Shown here piece by piece: positions 26,561 through 38,700 of a stretch of 64,000 bases of DNA (its first letter is position 1; the number at the start of each line of letters is the position of its first letter). The stretch is from Pelargonium tetragonum (taxonomy: Eukaryota; Streptophyta; Magnoliopsida; Geraniales; Geraniaceae). The position numbers and the translations under genes were made by a program. Location of the stretch: NCBI GenBank assembly GCA_036897445.1, contig JAYMTL010000070.1, positions 1 to 64,000 of the forward strand, in the 5' to 3' direction. The notes beneath the pieces were generated by a model. That model searched no databases. It had not been told where the DNA came from and saw nothing but the letters and a program-made list of their open reading frames with translations.

Positions 26561-29500
26561 CTTGGATTTCCTTAAAAAGCAGGGGTCTTGATAAGGCTTT
26601 TACTGGGAGGTTGTCCTAGATTTGAGTTTAGGTTTTTTTTGCCAGATACAAGCCGGGGTTTACACTGACGGTTCATAAATTTCCTCAACATTTATATGCT
26701 AGGAGGAGATAATACTGTATTCTAGACTCTAGCTAATCTTTCTATAATTGTTCTAAACCACGGAGTACTCCGTTTAGCCATGGAAAGATTAAAAAGAAGG
26801 ATAGAAACTTATTCCAAAGGAATGCCAAAAAGTTACATCTACGAGTAAATCTTACCAATATTGTTGACAATAAGCCCGGAACCCTCCAAAGATTTGAACA
26901 AATAACGAAATTATTGAAGTATTACACTTTACTCATAGAATAACCCCGAAAATATCTTGCTTTGGTACTGGCAAAGTTAAATCTTCCTGTATTTAAGAGA
27001 CTGGTTCGTTTTCGTAGGATAAACCAGAATAATTCCTAGTTTACTAAGCAGTTATCAATAAGGGGCCCTTGAAAAGGGGCCTCCCTTTTTAGTTTAAGCG
27101 ATTTATCCTAAATATAGATATAGAGAAACAGGTTTTAGTTGTAAAAAGTCAAACTCCTACATTGATACAAGACGACAATAGGGCCGTTTTATATTATATA
27201 AAGGCGTAGAACTAAAATTATTAAGCCTTATTTAAAATTGGATGGGGGCTTGGGTGCTTTTATTCTGCTGTTTATAGTAACCCGCTCTTTGTTTTGAATA
27301 CAGCGGGTACGGGCTCGTGTAAAAGGAAAAACTTAATAAGGTATATTACAACTAAATTTGAGAGTAAATGGCACCCTTCTAAGTTCCTTTTAATAGGATT
27401 GAGTCCTATAGGATACTTTGGTATTCCTCCATATTCTAGCTAACTTAATACGTATGTAAGCACTTACCTTGTTCCAATTCGCTGAGGCGGCCCCTTTCCT
27501 TTGTGGATGTAATTTCATTTTATAGATCCAACTTTGCTTAAAATTACAAGGCAGTGAGAACCGGGAAGGGTTACCCTAGAAGGGAAGTTCTGACCTTATT
27601 TGATATAAGTTTACTAAAAACCAACTACTATAGCTATAGGTCCGGGAGTTTTTCTATATAGAGAGCCGCTCCCTTGATTAGCACAAGGAAAGCCCTTTGA
27701 AAGCAGTTCTCGAAAAAGCATTCCCAATTTCATTATCTACTACTAACAGGGGTTTAGCTCTGCAGGATTTACTTTAGACAAGTTAGAGCTGATTGGTCTT
27801 TTTCGAAAGGGCTGCTTAACTATATTCTTTAATATAAAAAGGAAGCCCTCGCGTTGCTTGTCGGGTGCTCCCATATTTAATATTTAAGCCAGTCCATTTA
27901 AAGTTTTAACCCTTTCAAACTCAATACTTTATATCCATTTTCAGGATAGACCGGGCACCCTTAAGGGGAAGTAGAAAACCCCCTTTGCAATTGTAAACTC
28001 AAGCATATCTTGGATTAATAATAGGGCTCTGCTTTGGCTCCTTACTACTGGATTACTTTGGTTTTTATACGCCTAAGTTACCACTACTTGCACCTACAGT
28101 ATTAGTATTAGATTCTTAAAAAATCTATCCCGAATCCGGGAAGGGTGCTTGAGTGAATTTTTGTAATACTACTTTCTTTGCTTATTTGAAACACTACAGG
28201 TATGCCTTAAAAAGGGGAACCATCTGAGAAAAGGAAGGTAATGCAATTAATTAAGAATTTAGAAGTCAAAAGGTTTACCTCAGTTATTCTATCATATACC
28301 GAGCTCTGCTCTTAAAGATAAAGGTATATCCCTTTTCAAAAACCCAATACTAGAAAGGGCCCGATTCTAGTAGCCGCACTAATTCTAAAACCTTCCATAT
28401 CTTATGATTAGGCACCCGGTAGCTTCGGATAGATAAGAGAGGCTATAATAAATATGAGTGTCCAAAACCCGAGATTGTAAGTGAACTAACGATCAATATT
28501 CTATCTAAGAAGGGGCATGGCTACTTATCCACAGCTACTATGTCAGGGCATTTTACATATGTTGTGTATAGTATATGTCAGTTTTTATTAAAAAAAAGAC
28601 CTGTTAGGAATCTATCGCACTAAACTCAATTGCTTCAAAAGATATACCTTAAAGTTAGCAGGAAAGGTGGGAGTATAACTAAAACTGGGATTTCTGTAAG
28701 TAGTCCGTAGTAATGGAGCTTAGGCTTAGGTTTTAGATTTTATACCTCATCCTTTGGTTTACGGAAAAATAGAGTGTATACCAGCTTAAAAGTTCTTTCT
28801 ACTATCGTGCTTTATTTACCTTTGAAAAGGAGGCGGTTTACGATAGAAAATAGGATTCTATACTTTAGTTAATTAGTGTTAAAAGGCCTCGCTCAATTAA
28901 GAATTCCTTATTTATTAAACAGAAGGTTAGGATCTCGGCATGACTATGAAGTTTATTTTGTAGGAAAGTCTGGGTCTTGCTTATAGGAACTTACTAAACT
29001 GATTAAGAGAAGTTTAGGTAAGTGAAGTCAAATATCCCTACTATATTTACATTTTTAAGTATATAAAGGTTTAAAGGGCTTTTAAATTATAAAATAACTA
29101 ACTAATAAATATACGGTAAACCCCTCTTTAAAGTGAGGCTGCTTCCTAACAAATTAAAAAATTCCTTTACTTTAGCATAGGGATCTCTCTTTTTAATCTT
29201 GGTTAATTATTATAAAAAAAAATTTTTCTGTATGTAGATAAGAATGTAGTAAGATAAGTAGTCAAGTAGTTAACATTTCTGTGTATTCCTTTCGGAGTTG
29301 CATTTCAGTATTTTGACTTTATATATAACAAGGACAACGAGCTTACTAGCTAAACAGACTTTTTCATAATTAATATAGATAAGCAAAATAAGTATTCTAA
29401 AATTTGAGTATAATTTGGTTCTTTTAACTTAACTACCTAATAAGGATTAATTACACCCTTGTTTCACAAGCCTGGTAGTTTGTAGCTGCCTTCGTTATTT

Positions 29501-32500
29501 GTCCTGTTTTTTACGAGGGTTCCTTTTTTAGAAAGAATTTTGACGTTAAAGTTTTCCAACTAGAACCTTTTGTGAAATATAATTACGGATAAGTAAGGGC
29601 CCCTCTCTCTAATAGAATTTCCATAATAAATACATTTAAAATGAAAAACGTCAACTTAAGGTAAAAAGAGTTTGCCTTTGAAAAATGAATTCGTAGGGAC
29701 TCCAAAGAATTTCCTCGAAAAGACCAAAGCCTGCCTCGTGCGAGTAAATAGGATTGCTAGAAACTCCATCAACTTTTCTAAATAACAATGAAGCCAAACT
29801 ACTTAACTTCTATACTTGACTTGTAAATTCTATCCTAATACTGGGCGACTCGGGAATAGATACAACATGAAATAAGGTAATACACATATTAACCCTCTCT
29901 TTCTCATAAACTAAGGCTGCCCTTAAACCTTAGGTAATTTCTTAAAGTATAAAAGCCTCCAGAGTTACTAACAAGGTAACGAAGTTAAGTTAAACTGAAT
30001 TTTTCTGTATAAAGCTACAAAGACTATAACTTGGCTATAGCTCTGGTAAGGACAGGCTCCCTTATTTTTTTATTCTGAAGAACTAAAATTTTCTTTGTAC
30101 CGGATTTTCCTACTTTTCTGACTTACTTTATAAGTTTTATAAAAAAATCTTGAAGCTTAGTAGTCAGTACTTTCTTTACAAATCTTCCGCTTATAAGAGT
30201 AGTAACGGTTCCTGTAGTACTTTGTGGTTGATTCCTTATATTTCTAGGCGATATATTATCATTACGTAGAAATTGAAAAGAGAAAACTTCCAGGTTGGGG
30301 TGTATGATTCAAAATAGGAAGACTTCTTTTCTTTTATCATTTATAAAAGTCTCTCTCTATTATCTATTATAGGAAACTTGACTCTTGCCTTTCTTCAATT
30401 TCCGGTCTAGGGAATATAGAACTTAAAGTTCCCTTTCTGGCGGATCTACTTAATTTAAATAGAATTTCTTTAGCAGTAGGAATGATAAGTCAAGATAACT
30501 TTTCTAGGTTTTTTTGAACCTGCATCTTTTGTAAACTAAGTTTCTTGTTTTGTTGCACTTATACTTCATTTAGACAAGCTCAGGCGAGATGGGTGCTATC
30601 TGCCGCTATTATACTCAATGTTAATATTCAGGGAATCCCTTTAATAATTGATTACTAACAGCTTTTTTTGCTTTGTTTAGTATTACACTTAAAGTTGCAG
30701 ACTGGTACAGGATACACTTAGATTTGAGTCTATCTGCTCGAGGGTTTACGACTTATCATATGCAATTAAACTAAACCTTCTCATAAATAAAGACTAATAC
30801 TTAATACTCTCCGGCTTTTTATTAATACAAGGGGAACTCTCTTACTGCCTGTAACTAATAAAGTAATTCTAAAACCTAGTAATGACTCAAGAAGCCTTGA
30901 ATGTCCCAAACCTTAGGGTAAACTGAGGAATTAAAAAAATTTCTAGATATGTTCTAATGAATATGTATTCCCTTTTTATTAATAAAAACTCTATTACTTA
31001 ATTAACTGTTATTAAAGAGTGCCCCTAACTTCTTTTTAGTACAAGGGAATTTGACTTTCTCTAAGTAATAGCACACTTCAGAAACTCCTAATTTTAATAG
31101 CTTATCTTGCAAAAGACTATAGAGCACAGCAAAAGCGGTAACTTGAAAGAGCTTTGGAACTCTTTTTTTATACAGTATCCTACAGGATCTAACTTAGTTT
31201 ATCACAACTTTTAAGTCTTTCCCTAGTCCAACTCGAATCTTGTACCTTATCTATATAGCCGCTTTAAATCCTGGAAATCTCAAAAGGCTGGATTTGTACT
31301 AGTAGCCCTAAGTTAAGTAGTTAATGTTTGTTTCTATATCTATACTATAACGCTTTTTCCGCTGTTAAGTGAAAAAAGGCCCTCACATCTCTTATAAAAT
31401 AGATCCTACTCGGAACTTAGATTTATAGGATTACCCTTTCTTCTTTCAATTTGAAAGGTTCTTCAATTCTTCAGAAAACCCTGCAAAAGCTACTCAGTAA
31501 CTAAGCTAGCCCTTTAATACCACACTCTAAAAGGGAAATTATAGCAACCTCCTAAGACTTTGAAACTCCTCTTAGGGCATTTCAAAAGACTAGTCAAGAA
31601 AACTCAACATTAAAGAATACCTTGCATTTAGAGAATTGCCTTTTAAAAGGAGGCTCCTTATTACGCAAATGATTGTATTAGGTTTCTAGAGTTACCTAAT
31701 TCCCAGGGAGAGTACACAAAATTGAAAAGAGTTCAGCCAACCGAAAAGTAGAACCTTTTATTCGAGGATCACTACAAAGATTCAGGGATCCTGACTTAGC
31801 TATCAATACTAAAAGGAATACCCTATATAATATAAAGTTAACTACCCCGAGATTAATATAAAAAGATAAAAAAAAGACTCTTTATTAAAATAAAAGCTAG
31901 AAAGTTCTATGGCCATTCTCGTGCGCTTAATAAATGCAACTTATACGGGTAAGGTTTTTTTAGTTTTCTTTAAATCCCACAAGCTAGCTAGTCAATTAAA
32001 TTGAGAATTGTATTATATGAAAGTAGCTGCATAAGAAACGCGGGGGATTAGAAACATTTACAAAAGACTAAGCCTTTCTTCTGGAAGCTCCCTGGTTACT
32101 AACTGATATAACAAGAAGTTTTCGAGAAGCGTTTCTGGACTTCTATATATTTAAATACTAGGGCATTCTTTTCTTTATTATAGCTATAGCTTGAGTCTTG
32201 TACTTTTCCGGTAAATACTTAATAAAAGGCCCAGGTAAACCCTTATAAAAGCATCTTAAAAAGGAAAGTCTACTTACCGAAAGAATTTTGAAAAGGAGCG
32301 TAGAAAGGACTAGTCAGATTTATATAACCTTTCAGTACTAACTATAGGAGATTGCTACTATCAATAGACTGCTCCTTGACTGATGCTGCAAGCGGCTCTT
32401 GCTAGAAATTCCTTCCACATAAGCCAGATCTCTCAAACAAAAAAGGGTCCTCTAACAACGTACTACTAATAAGAGAGCCCCTAGTTTTTCTTAACTTCGA

Positions 32501-33269
32501 GTATCTGAAAAATTCCCTGCCAGATTACTAATATTTATTGATAAAAGGGGTTAATCCGGGATCCACCAATTCTTTTTTTGTTGGGTGGAGCACATGCAAG
32601 CAATAGGGGAGTCATTTATAAAGTAGAGTTACCCTTGTTACTTTGTTATTAGGTAGGCACCTCTAGCCTGAAACCACAAAACTTAACTTAAAATGAAAAA
32701 GGAGCGCTTCACTTTCACGAAAATGAGTAACTTAAGTACCTAAGGATATATCCGCGCACTTTGTTCTTAAACAGACTCCTTATAGTATTAAAAAATTTTT
32801 ATTGCAAGGGCTGAGGGAAGCCGGCGCTTCACAAGTGGATAAGTAATAAAGACAACTGCACAGACCACTCATCCAAGAAATAAAGAAAAACTTAGACTAG
32901 ATTACTGAGTATCCTACTTATTAACAAGGAACACCTATTAAATGTAAATGAAAAATGACGAGACTGGAATTTGGGGTGCTTAAGTTTTTACACTGGAGAA
33001 AGAGACAGCATTCCGGATTCCCTTTTGTACGAAAGAAATAGTCTTTCGTCCCCCTTGAGTATTCTATGAAAATACATTTTCTACAGGGACTCTTAATATA
33101 CATCTTTTTTCTTTTATAAAAGAACCAAAACTTCGAATAAAAATTTCTTGAGGGATTTTTAATCTAGGAAGTACTGAACTATGAAAAGGGGTCCCCTCGC
33201 TTTCTGTACTCTGTTAACCGCGGAAGAGTAATAAACAGGGAATCCCTCTAGTAAAGGTAGGAATTTAGT
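26561..33269. other. Non-coding AT-rich stretch
   Basis: Nearly 7 kb with no gene, RNA or matched repeat. Landmarks are a 14-bp palindrome at 26760-26773, a dense run of G-run/C-run pairs at 27060-28420 (for example AAGGGGCCCTTG near 27060 and GGGCACCCTTAAGGGG near 27953), and GGAATCCC at 30632-30639 and 33239-33246. Confidence 0.6.
26760..26773. repeat. 14-bp perfect palindrome
   Basis: ACGGAGTACTCCGT reads the same on both strands. It fits the G-run/C-run pattern of the window and could be a dimeric protein-binding site, though one instance proves nothing. Confidence 0.6.
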
Positions 33270-33450
33270 TACAGTTTAGGGTTAGGCTTTCAAGAAGAAT
33301 ATATCTAAGAAGGAAGGTCTGGTTGCTAAGACTAACAAAGCAGCAAGGACTGAAGAAAGGTTTTAGCCGCTAGGAAAGAGATTTTAGGTATTTAAGGACA
33401 GTAACTCCAGGTAATAAAGATGCTGGGGAGTCTTAGCGAAAGTCATTCGT
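33270..33450 (+). repeat. Composite relic: families D, A and C in order
   Basis: Three shared words occur within 160 bases. AGTTTAGGGTTAG (33273-33285) is shared with 4529-4541, GACTAACAAAGC (33330-33341) with 35377-35388, and AATAAAGATGCTGGGGAG (33413-33430) is close to the C-type islands at 34840-34857 and 50110-50136. Their adjacency suggests that A, C and D may be parts of one longer element seen elsewhere only in pieces. Purine-rich and broken. Confidence 0.4.
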
Positions 33451-34814
33451 TTCTAGTAGTAAAATCTACTAGCACTATCGAAGTTATATTTATATAAGGT
33501 AAGAACAAGGGGTTTTAATCAAAGCTTCTTTCTCAGAAAGATCTTTTTCTAAATCGAAAAGACTCTCTAATACAGGGGCGGTACTCTAGAATTCCCTTTA
33601 CTTTATTCCGGTGTCAAATCTCTAAGTAATTTGGGATAATTTGAAGTATAGGAATTGACAAATAAGGAATCTTTCTTACCTAATGGAACAAAAATAAGTC
33701 GATAAAAGGGTAAGTCATCTTTAGCTATAGGTACCTTTTCCTGCTAGGCTCTAATTAGTTTTCAAAAGAGACTGGATATGGATAAGAACGGGGTTATTTT
33801 TAATTAAAAGTCGCGGCAAAGCACTTCTAAAAAAACCCTTATCATACTTTAACTTCGTTACCTTTAGTTCTCATCGGGGATTTTTTTGTGTTCCTTATGT
33901 TTCCAACCTCTTCTCTAAGGCTAAAATAATGAGTTTCCGGTAAAGACTAAGGAAGTCTAGCCGGTTAAGTTAATTTGTAATAAGGAAATCCTCCCTTATA
34001 CTGTTACTGTGTATTCTACCTAAAATCCAATTAAAGTAAGGGAGGTAAGTAAATGAAGTCAAAAAGTCTAGCCCCAACGACAGAAAGTAGGGAGACAGAA
34101 TAAAGTCTAGTTATTTTCACTCAGGAAAGGTATTAATACGAGAGGAGGGGGTTATAAGGCAGTAGGTCTAGTAAGAGTCTTATATCTCTATTTCAATCTT
34201 TTTTGGATTCCTAGCAGAATTAGGTAGGCTATCTTGAGGCATAGAGTCATTCTACTTTTCATTACTCTAGAAGGAGCTTCGGGGTTATCGCTTGGTAATG
34301 GAAAAGGGGTTAATCCGGGTCCAATAAAGCTTTAACTCTAAATTTTGTTCGTAATTTAACAATCTCTTCCGCTAAATTTCCGTTCTCGAGTTAGTGGGCC
34401 AGATTTATCAGGCACTCCTTTCAGTACCAAAAAGCAAGGCTTTTACCCCCTTTTTGATACTCTTTTAGGGCCTTATAAGAATTTTAGAGTCTCGTCCTAA
34501 GTTTTTAAGTCGTATAATGCTAGGTTTAAGTGAATACACGATAGAGTTTGATAATTTTAGTTTTAGTAGACGGGCACTGGGTATACGTATTTCCGTGGGT
34601 TTTACAAGACAAAAGATTCTCCTTAGAATTCTCTCTGATTTCAGTTAGCGAGTTCCCTTTCTTATCTTAGTGCGGTTAAACGGATTTAATAATAATACAA
34701 GTTTTCTGGACTAGAGGGGTTCTTTTTATAATCTATCTGGCTGGGAGCAAGTTTAACAAAGGAATTTTGTGCTACAAAGAGTTGAAATTAACAGAGTAAA
34801 GTTGCCTGTTCCCT
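33451..34814. other. Non-coding AT-rich stretch
   Basis: No gene seen. A purine-rich patch at 34020-34180 contains AAAGTCTAGCCCC and many AGAGG/GACAG triplets, and may be another family A scrap, but I found no long match. Confidence 0.5.
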
Positions 34815-34865
34815 TGTTTCCAGGGTTCCAATTCCCGATAATAAAGACATTGGGGAGTTTAGTAT
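34815..34865 (+). repeat. Family C relic
   Basis: TTCCAGGGTTCC (34818-34829) followed by CGATAATAAAGACATTGGGGAGTT matches TTTCAGGGTTCC (50101-50112) followed by CGATAAGACTCCGGGGAGTT, with the second half also matching 33411-33432. Three copies with the same word order indicate common descent. Confidence 0.45.
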
Positions 34866-35269
34866 AAAGAAAGAGAACTAAAGCTAATAAAATTCAGTAA
34901 ATGAAATCTAGGTTACTATCTATCTCTGTTCTGTATTGCTTACTTATTCTGGTAAGGGCCGACCAGGAATATGTAAAAAGTAACTTCTGTACTTTATTAT
35001 AAGAGCCTTTTTCTAGAGTTTTTTTTACAAGCAAGTAATGTGTGCAGTATCTAATTAGTTTTCCGCTTTTGTATTCCGTAGTTACTGCAGCTTAGTCTTA
35101 CAGTCTTTTCTATACTCTGGGGTTTGAACCGGAACCTTTGTCTTAGTATAGTTATGCTAAGGCTGGCTTTTAGGGGTTTTTGTAGTATAACAGAGGAGGT
35201 GGAAAGGATTTTGTTAGTAGGGGTGTTTTCCGATTACAATAAGTTTTTATAGGATCTCTCAGACAAGAA
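34866..35269. other. Non-coding spacer between relics
   Basis: No gene or matched repeat seen. Confidence 0.5.
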
Positions 35270-35710
35270 AACAAGGACTTCACTTCGAGGCAAACCTAAG
35301 AACAGCAAGAAGTCTAGCTCCTACTATGATAGATAAAATATCTCTTCCTAAATCGTAAGACTAAGATCCTGATACAGACTAACAAAGCTACAAAAGTCAA
35401 GAGAATAAGAAGTTCGTGTTCCTATTGTGTAAGTAAGTTTATCTATAACTATATAACATTAACCTCCCTCTCTATGTTCATGTTCCGGTAAGAATAGTGT
35501 ATAATCTATATATTTAAGGCAACTCCTCTCTGTAGCAAGAACTCCAAGTACAAGAAGAGTGCTATACCTTAACAAGTAAAAGAAGAATGAATTTAGACTC
35601 TTATTCCATTACTTAACTAATAATAACTAAAACTTAATAACTAAAGAGTAATTAAACTACTGTAATATAATTACAACTAAAAGAGCAGTACTAAAGTACT
35701 GCCCTTTCCT
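35270..35710 (+). repeat. Family A relic, longest forward copy
   Basis: A/purine-rich island. It matches the reverse strand of 2880-3020 over an ordered series of words (AGAAGTCTAGC near 35303, then GTGTTCCTA at 35416-35424, CTATAACTA, AACCTCCCTC), and also shares GACTAACAAAGC (35377-35388) with 33330-33341. The later part is rich in AAC, AAG and ACT triplets. It is broken, with no enzyme motif. Probably the best query for finding the family's full-length ancestor in the rest of the genome. Confidence 0.5.
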
Positions 35711-38700
35711 GTTCTCTACCCCAGCAACAATAACAATATCTGATAGAGTTATCGCTTGTTTACTTATGAGGGAGCCTAACTATGTAAAGTACTTAGGTTT
35801 GACACTTATTACCTTAACCACAAAGCCAGAAACTTTAAATATTTAAACTTCCCAGGGGGTATCCGGTGTAGAAGGAAGATATTTCCTATAGAGGACTTTG
35901 ACACTCCGAATATTCATTTCTACCTGGTAAGTACTAAAACGCATTGCGTAGAGAAAGGGTAAAGTTGCTTTGACTTTCTTATAAAACACGACTTGCATCT
36001 ACTACCTTTCTTATTTATTACTTATTTATTAAAAATTGACCTTTAATTTGAGCCGGGTTTCGGGCGTTTATTATTATTATACAAGGTATTACTAGAAGGG
36101 CGGCTCTTTCCCATATTTACTTACTTAGTTTCAAGAACAACTTATATACCGTATTTCAAAGATATTTTTTGGAATTGCAAAAAGTCTATATCCGGAGGAA
36201 CCTACACCATTCGAGTAAAAAGTAGCGATAGCTATAAATTAGTTTATAGAGTACTTTTAAGGTCTATTCTCTTTACATTTAAATAAACGGGACATTATAA
36301 TAGAGAGCTACTACGTTTCTCGTCCTTTTTTTAGGGTAGGGTCATTCTTTTTCAGCACTTTTTAGAATTCTGGTATTGAATTATAGAATCAGGGATCTCT
36401 TACTTATGTGTTTATACCTAAGAACGCCTTAACTTTCTTATCCGTTGAGTAAGCAGGAAGGGAGACTATCTTATTGGACAAACGTAGTTACGATTAAAAA
36501 GGGTTGCTTACTGTGAATTTAGAATCGCCATAATCGTGGGTGCAGGGCTTTAACAAGGGAAGCCCGCTTCAGTAGATTTTGTTGATTTCCGGAACTTTTT
36601 GTTTAAGTTTATTCAACAAGGTGATTTACGGAACTCCGCAATTCGGCATAGAATACCCGAGTCAGAAACGCGCCCCTATTGATAAAGGTACGTAAGCGCC
36701 TTACCGGGCCGGGGTGTAAGGGAATATTTACGACCTAATACTTGTAAATAGAATCTTAATTATATACATCCAAATTCCGGCCGAATAGGTCAGAAAACAC
36801 AATCAATTCTATGTAACTGCCCCGTCCAGTCAATACTAAAAGCCTTTCTGCCCTAGTCAAGGAGTCCTGGGGAAAAGGTTACAAAACTTCTATATAGAAC
36901 ACTCTTGAATTCCTGTACTTAATTAGTGCATGAGTCTTCTTGTTTCAGGATCTACTGACTTGGATACTTTTACCTTTGCTATTAAGAAATAGAATTCTTT
37001 AGTTAAAGTAATTGCTTTGACTAACATCTGAAGTTTACAGCGAAGGGAATACCCTTAACCAGCTTCAAATATGGATCTGAGGACACCCTTTATTTAACCA
37101 CCTATATAAATATACCTCTAATTGCTAATTGCAATGTACTCTAAAGTCTCTGTATAGCTTCGCGAAACAGGGAATCTTATATAAAAGATTCTTATAACCC
37201 GCCTAGGAAGGACTTCTAGTATAATACTCGATTCCATCAAACTGACTTAAAAGACATCTGAATAAAACACCCCCAAAAACCCTACACGTCTGTCTTCGAT
37301 CTACTTCTAAATTACTAGACAGGGGTCTCTGAAAACTTACAAAACAAAAGGATATATAGTCTTTAAAAAACCTGTGACGATAAATAAATAGATATCCCAA
37401 TTTAAGTCTTAACTAGCATAAGGGATAGCTCTACGAGACTTGTGTCAGACGTAAGTAAAAGAACAAGTCTAAGATTTTGGAATAGGTGATATAGGAAGTT
37501 TTAGATTAAGGGAATTTCCTCCTTGTCCTTGTTATTACTGGTAAAGAGAGACTCTGAGTAAAAACATGTAGGGGATCCTAATCTTTTTCATATATATATA
37601 TATATCTTTTCTCTCCTTAATTTACTACAGATTTTCTACCAAAGCAGAGTATCCTCGTTAAAATGGAAAACCCTTAGTGTACGCTTGTACAAAAGAGAGA
37701 GCTTATGAGTATATAAAATAACTAGAACTAAGTCGGATAATTTTGCGGGCATATAGAATGAAATCTTTGTTCTCGCGGAGAGCTAAGCGAAGCCTTAGGC
37801 CTATACCTTAAAGAAGTTTACGTATCCGAAAAGTTCTTACATTCAACCCCAAAATTACAAAAAAAAATAGGAAGAAAATCTATCAGGACAGCAAGAACGG
37901 GTTCCTCTTCAGTTGTATATATAAATATATTGCGGATTTCTAAGCAGAGTTAATTATATGTAATAGTAAACTACGGAGTCTAGTGGATTCTACCCAGGGA
38001 GTTTGTTACCGTATAAGTTAAGTTAGTAAGTGGAATATTATATATTGAACTAGTAGGTATTCAGATTTTTTATCGGAACAGGGTCTTATAATATATAATA
38101 TGTATACATAATTACTTTCTACTAAACCTTAAGTTAATTTGCCAATTCCTTTTTAAGAGGCCCTATTAGTTAAAAGTTCTTTGGGAATATCCAGTTCAAG
38201 GTACAACTCAGTTTCCTAAATTATAAAGTTGAGAAGAAATTCCTAGTAAAACTAGAAAGACTTATACAAGAGCCTTCACTTCATAAGTTTTAAGGCCCGT
38301 TATTCAAGCAGGATTCCTCGTGGATCTCCCTTTTTAGTTCTTAAGGATTCGGGGGATATCTAATTTTAGGGTACTAACTAATTAAGCCCTCTCCTCTCCC
38401 AAAATGCTTTCTTTGTTTTATGGACTTTATTATGCATTTTTCTAGCAGCATCATTACTTATATGAGCTAGTTAGATACATCGCAATATAACCTAAAAAAT
38501 GCTAGGCCGCTGACTAAATCCTAATTTTTAAAAGGTATAATCCGCGGCTCCTTATATTTTGGATAACTCAAATTTACTCATTTCTTAAGTGGGTTACTTC
38601 CTGCGTTGGAGTTCTTACCTTATAGTAGGCTTCCCACCAATTCTGTAAAACCCTAAGACTTAATGATAAAATGTAAAAAGTTAGCTCGTAAGTCTAGCAG

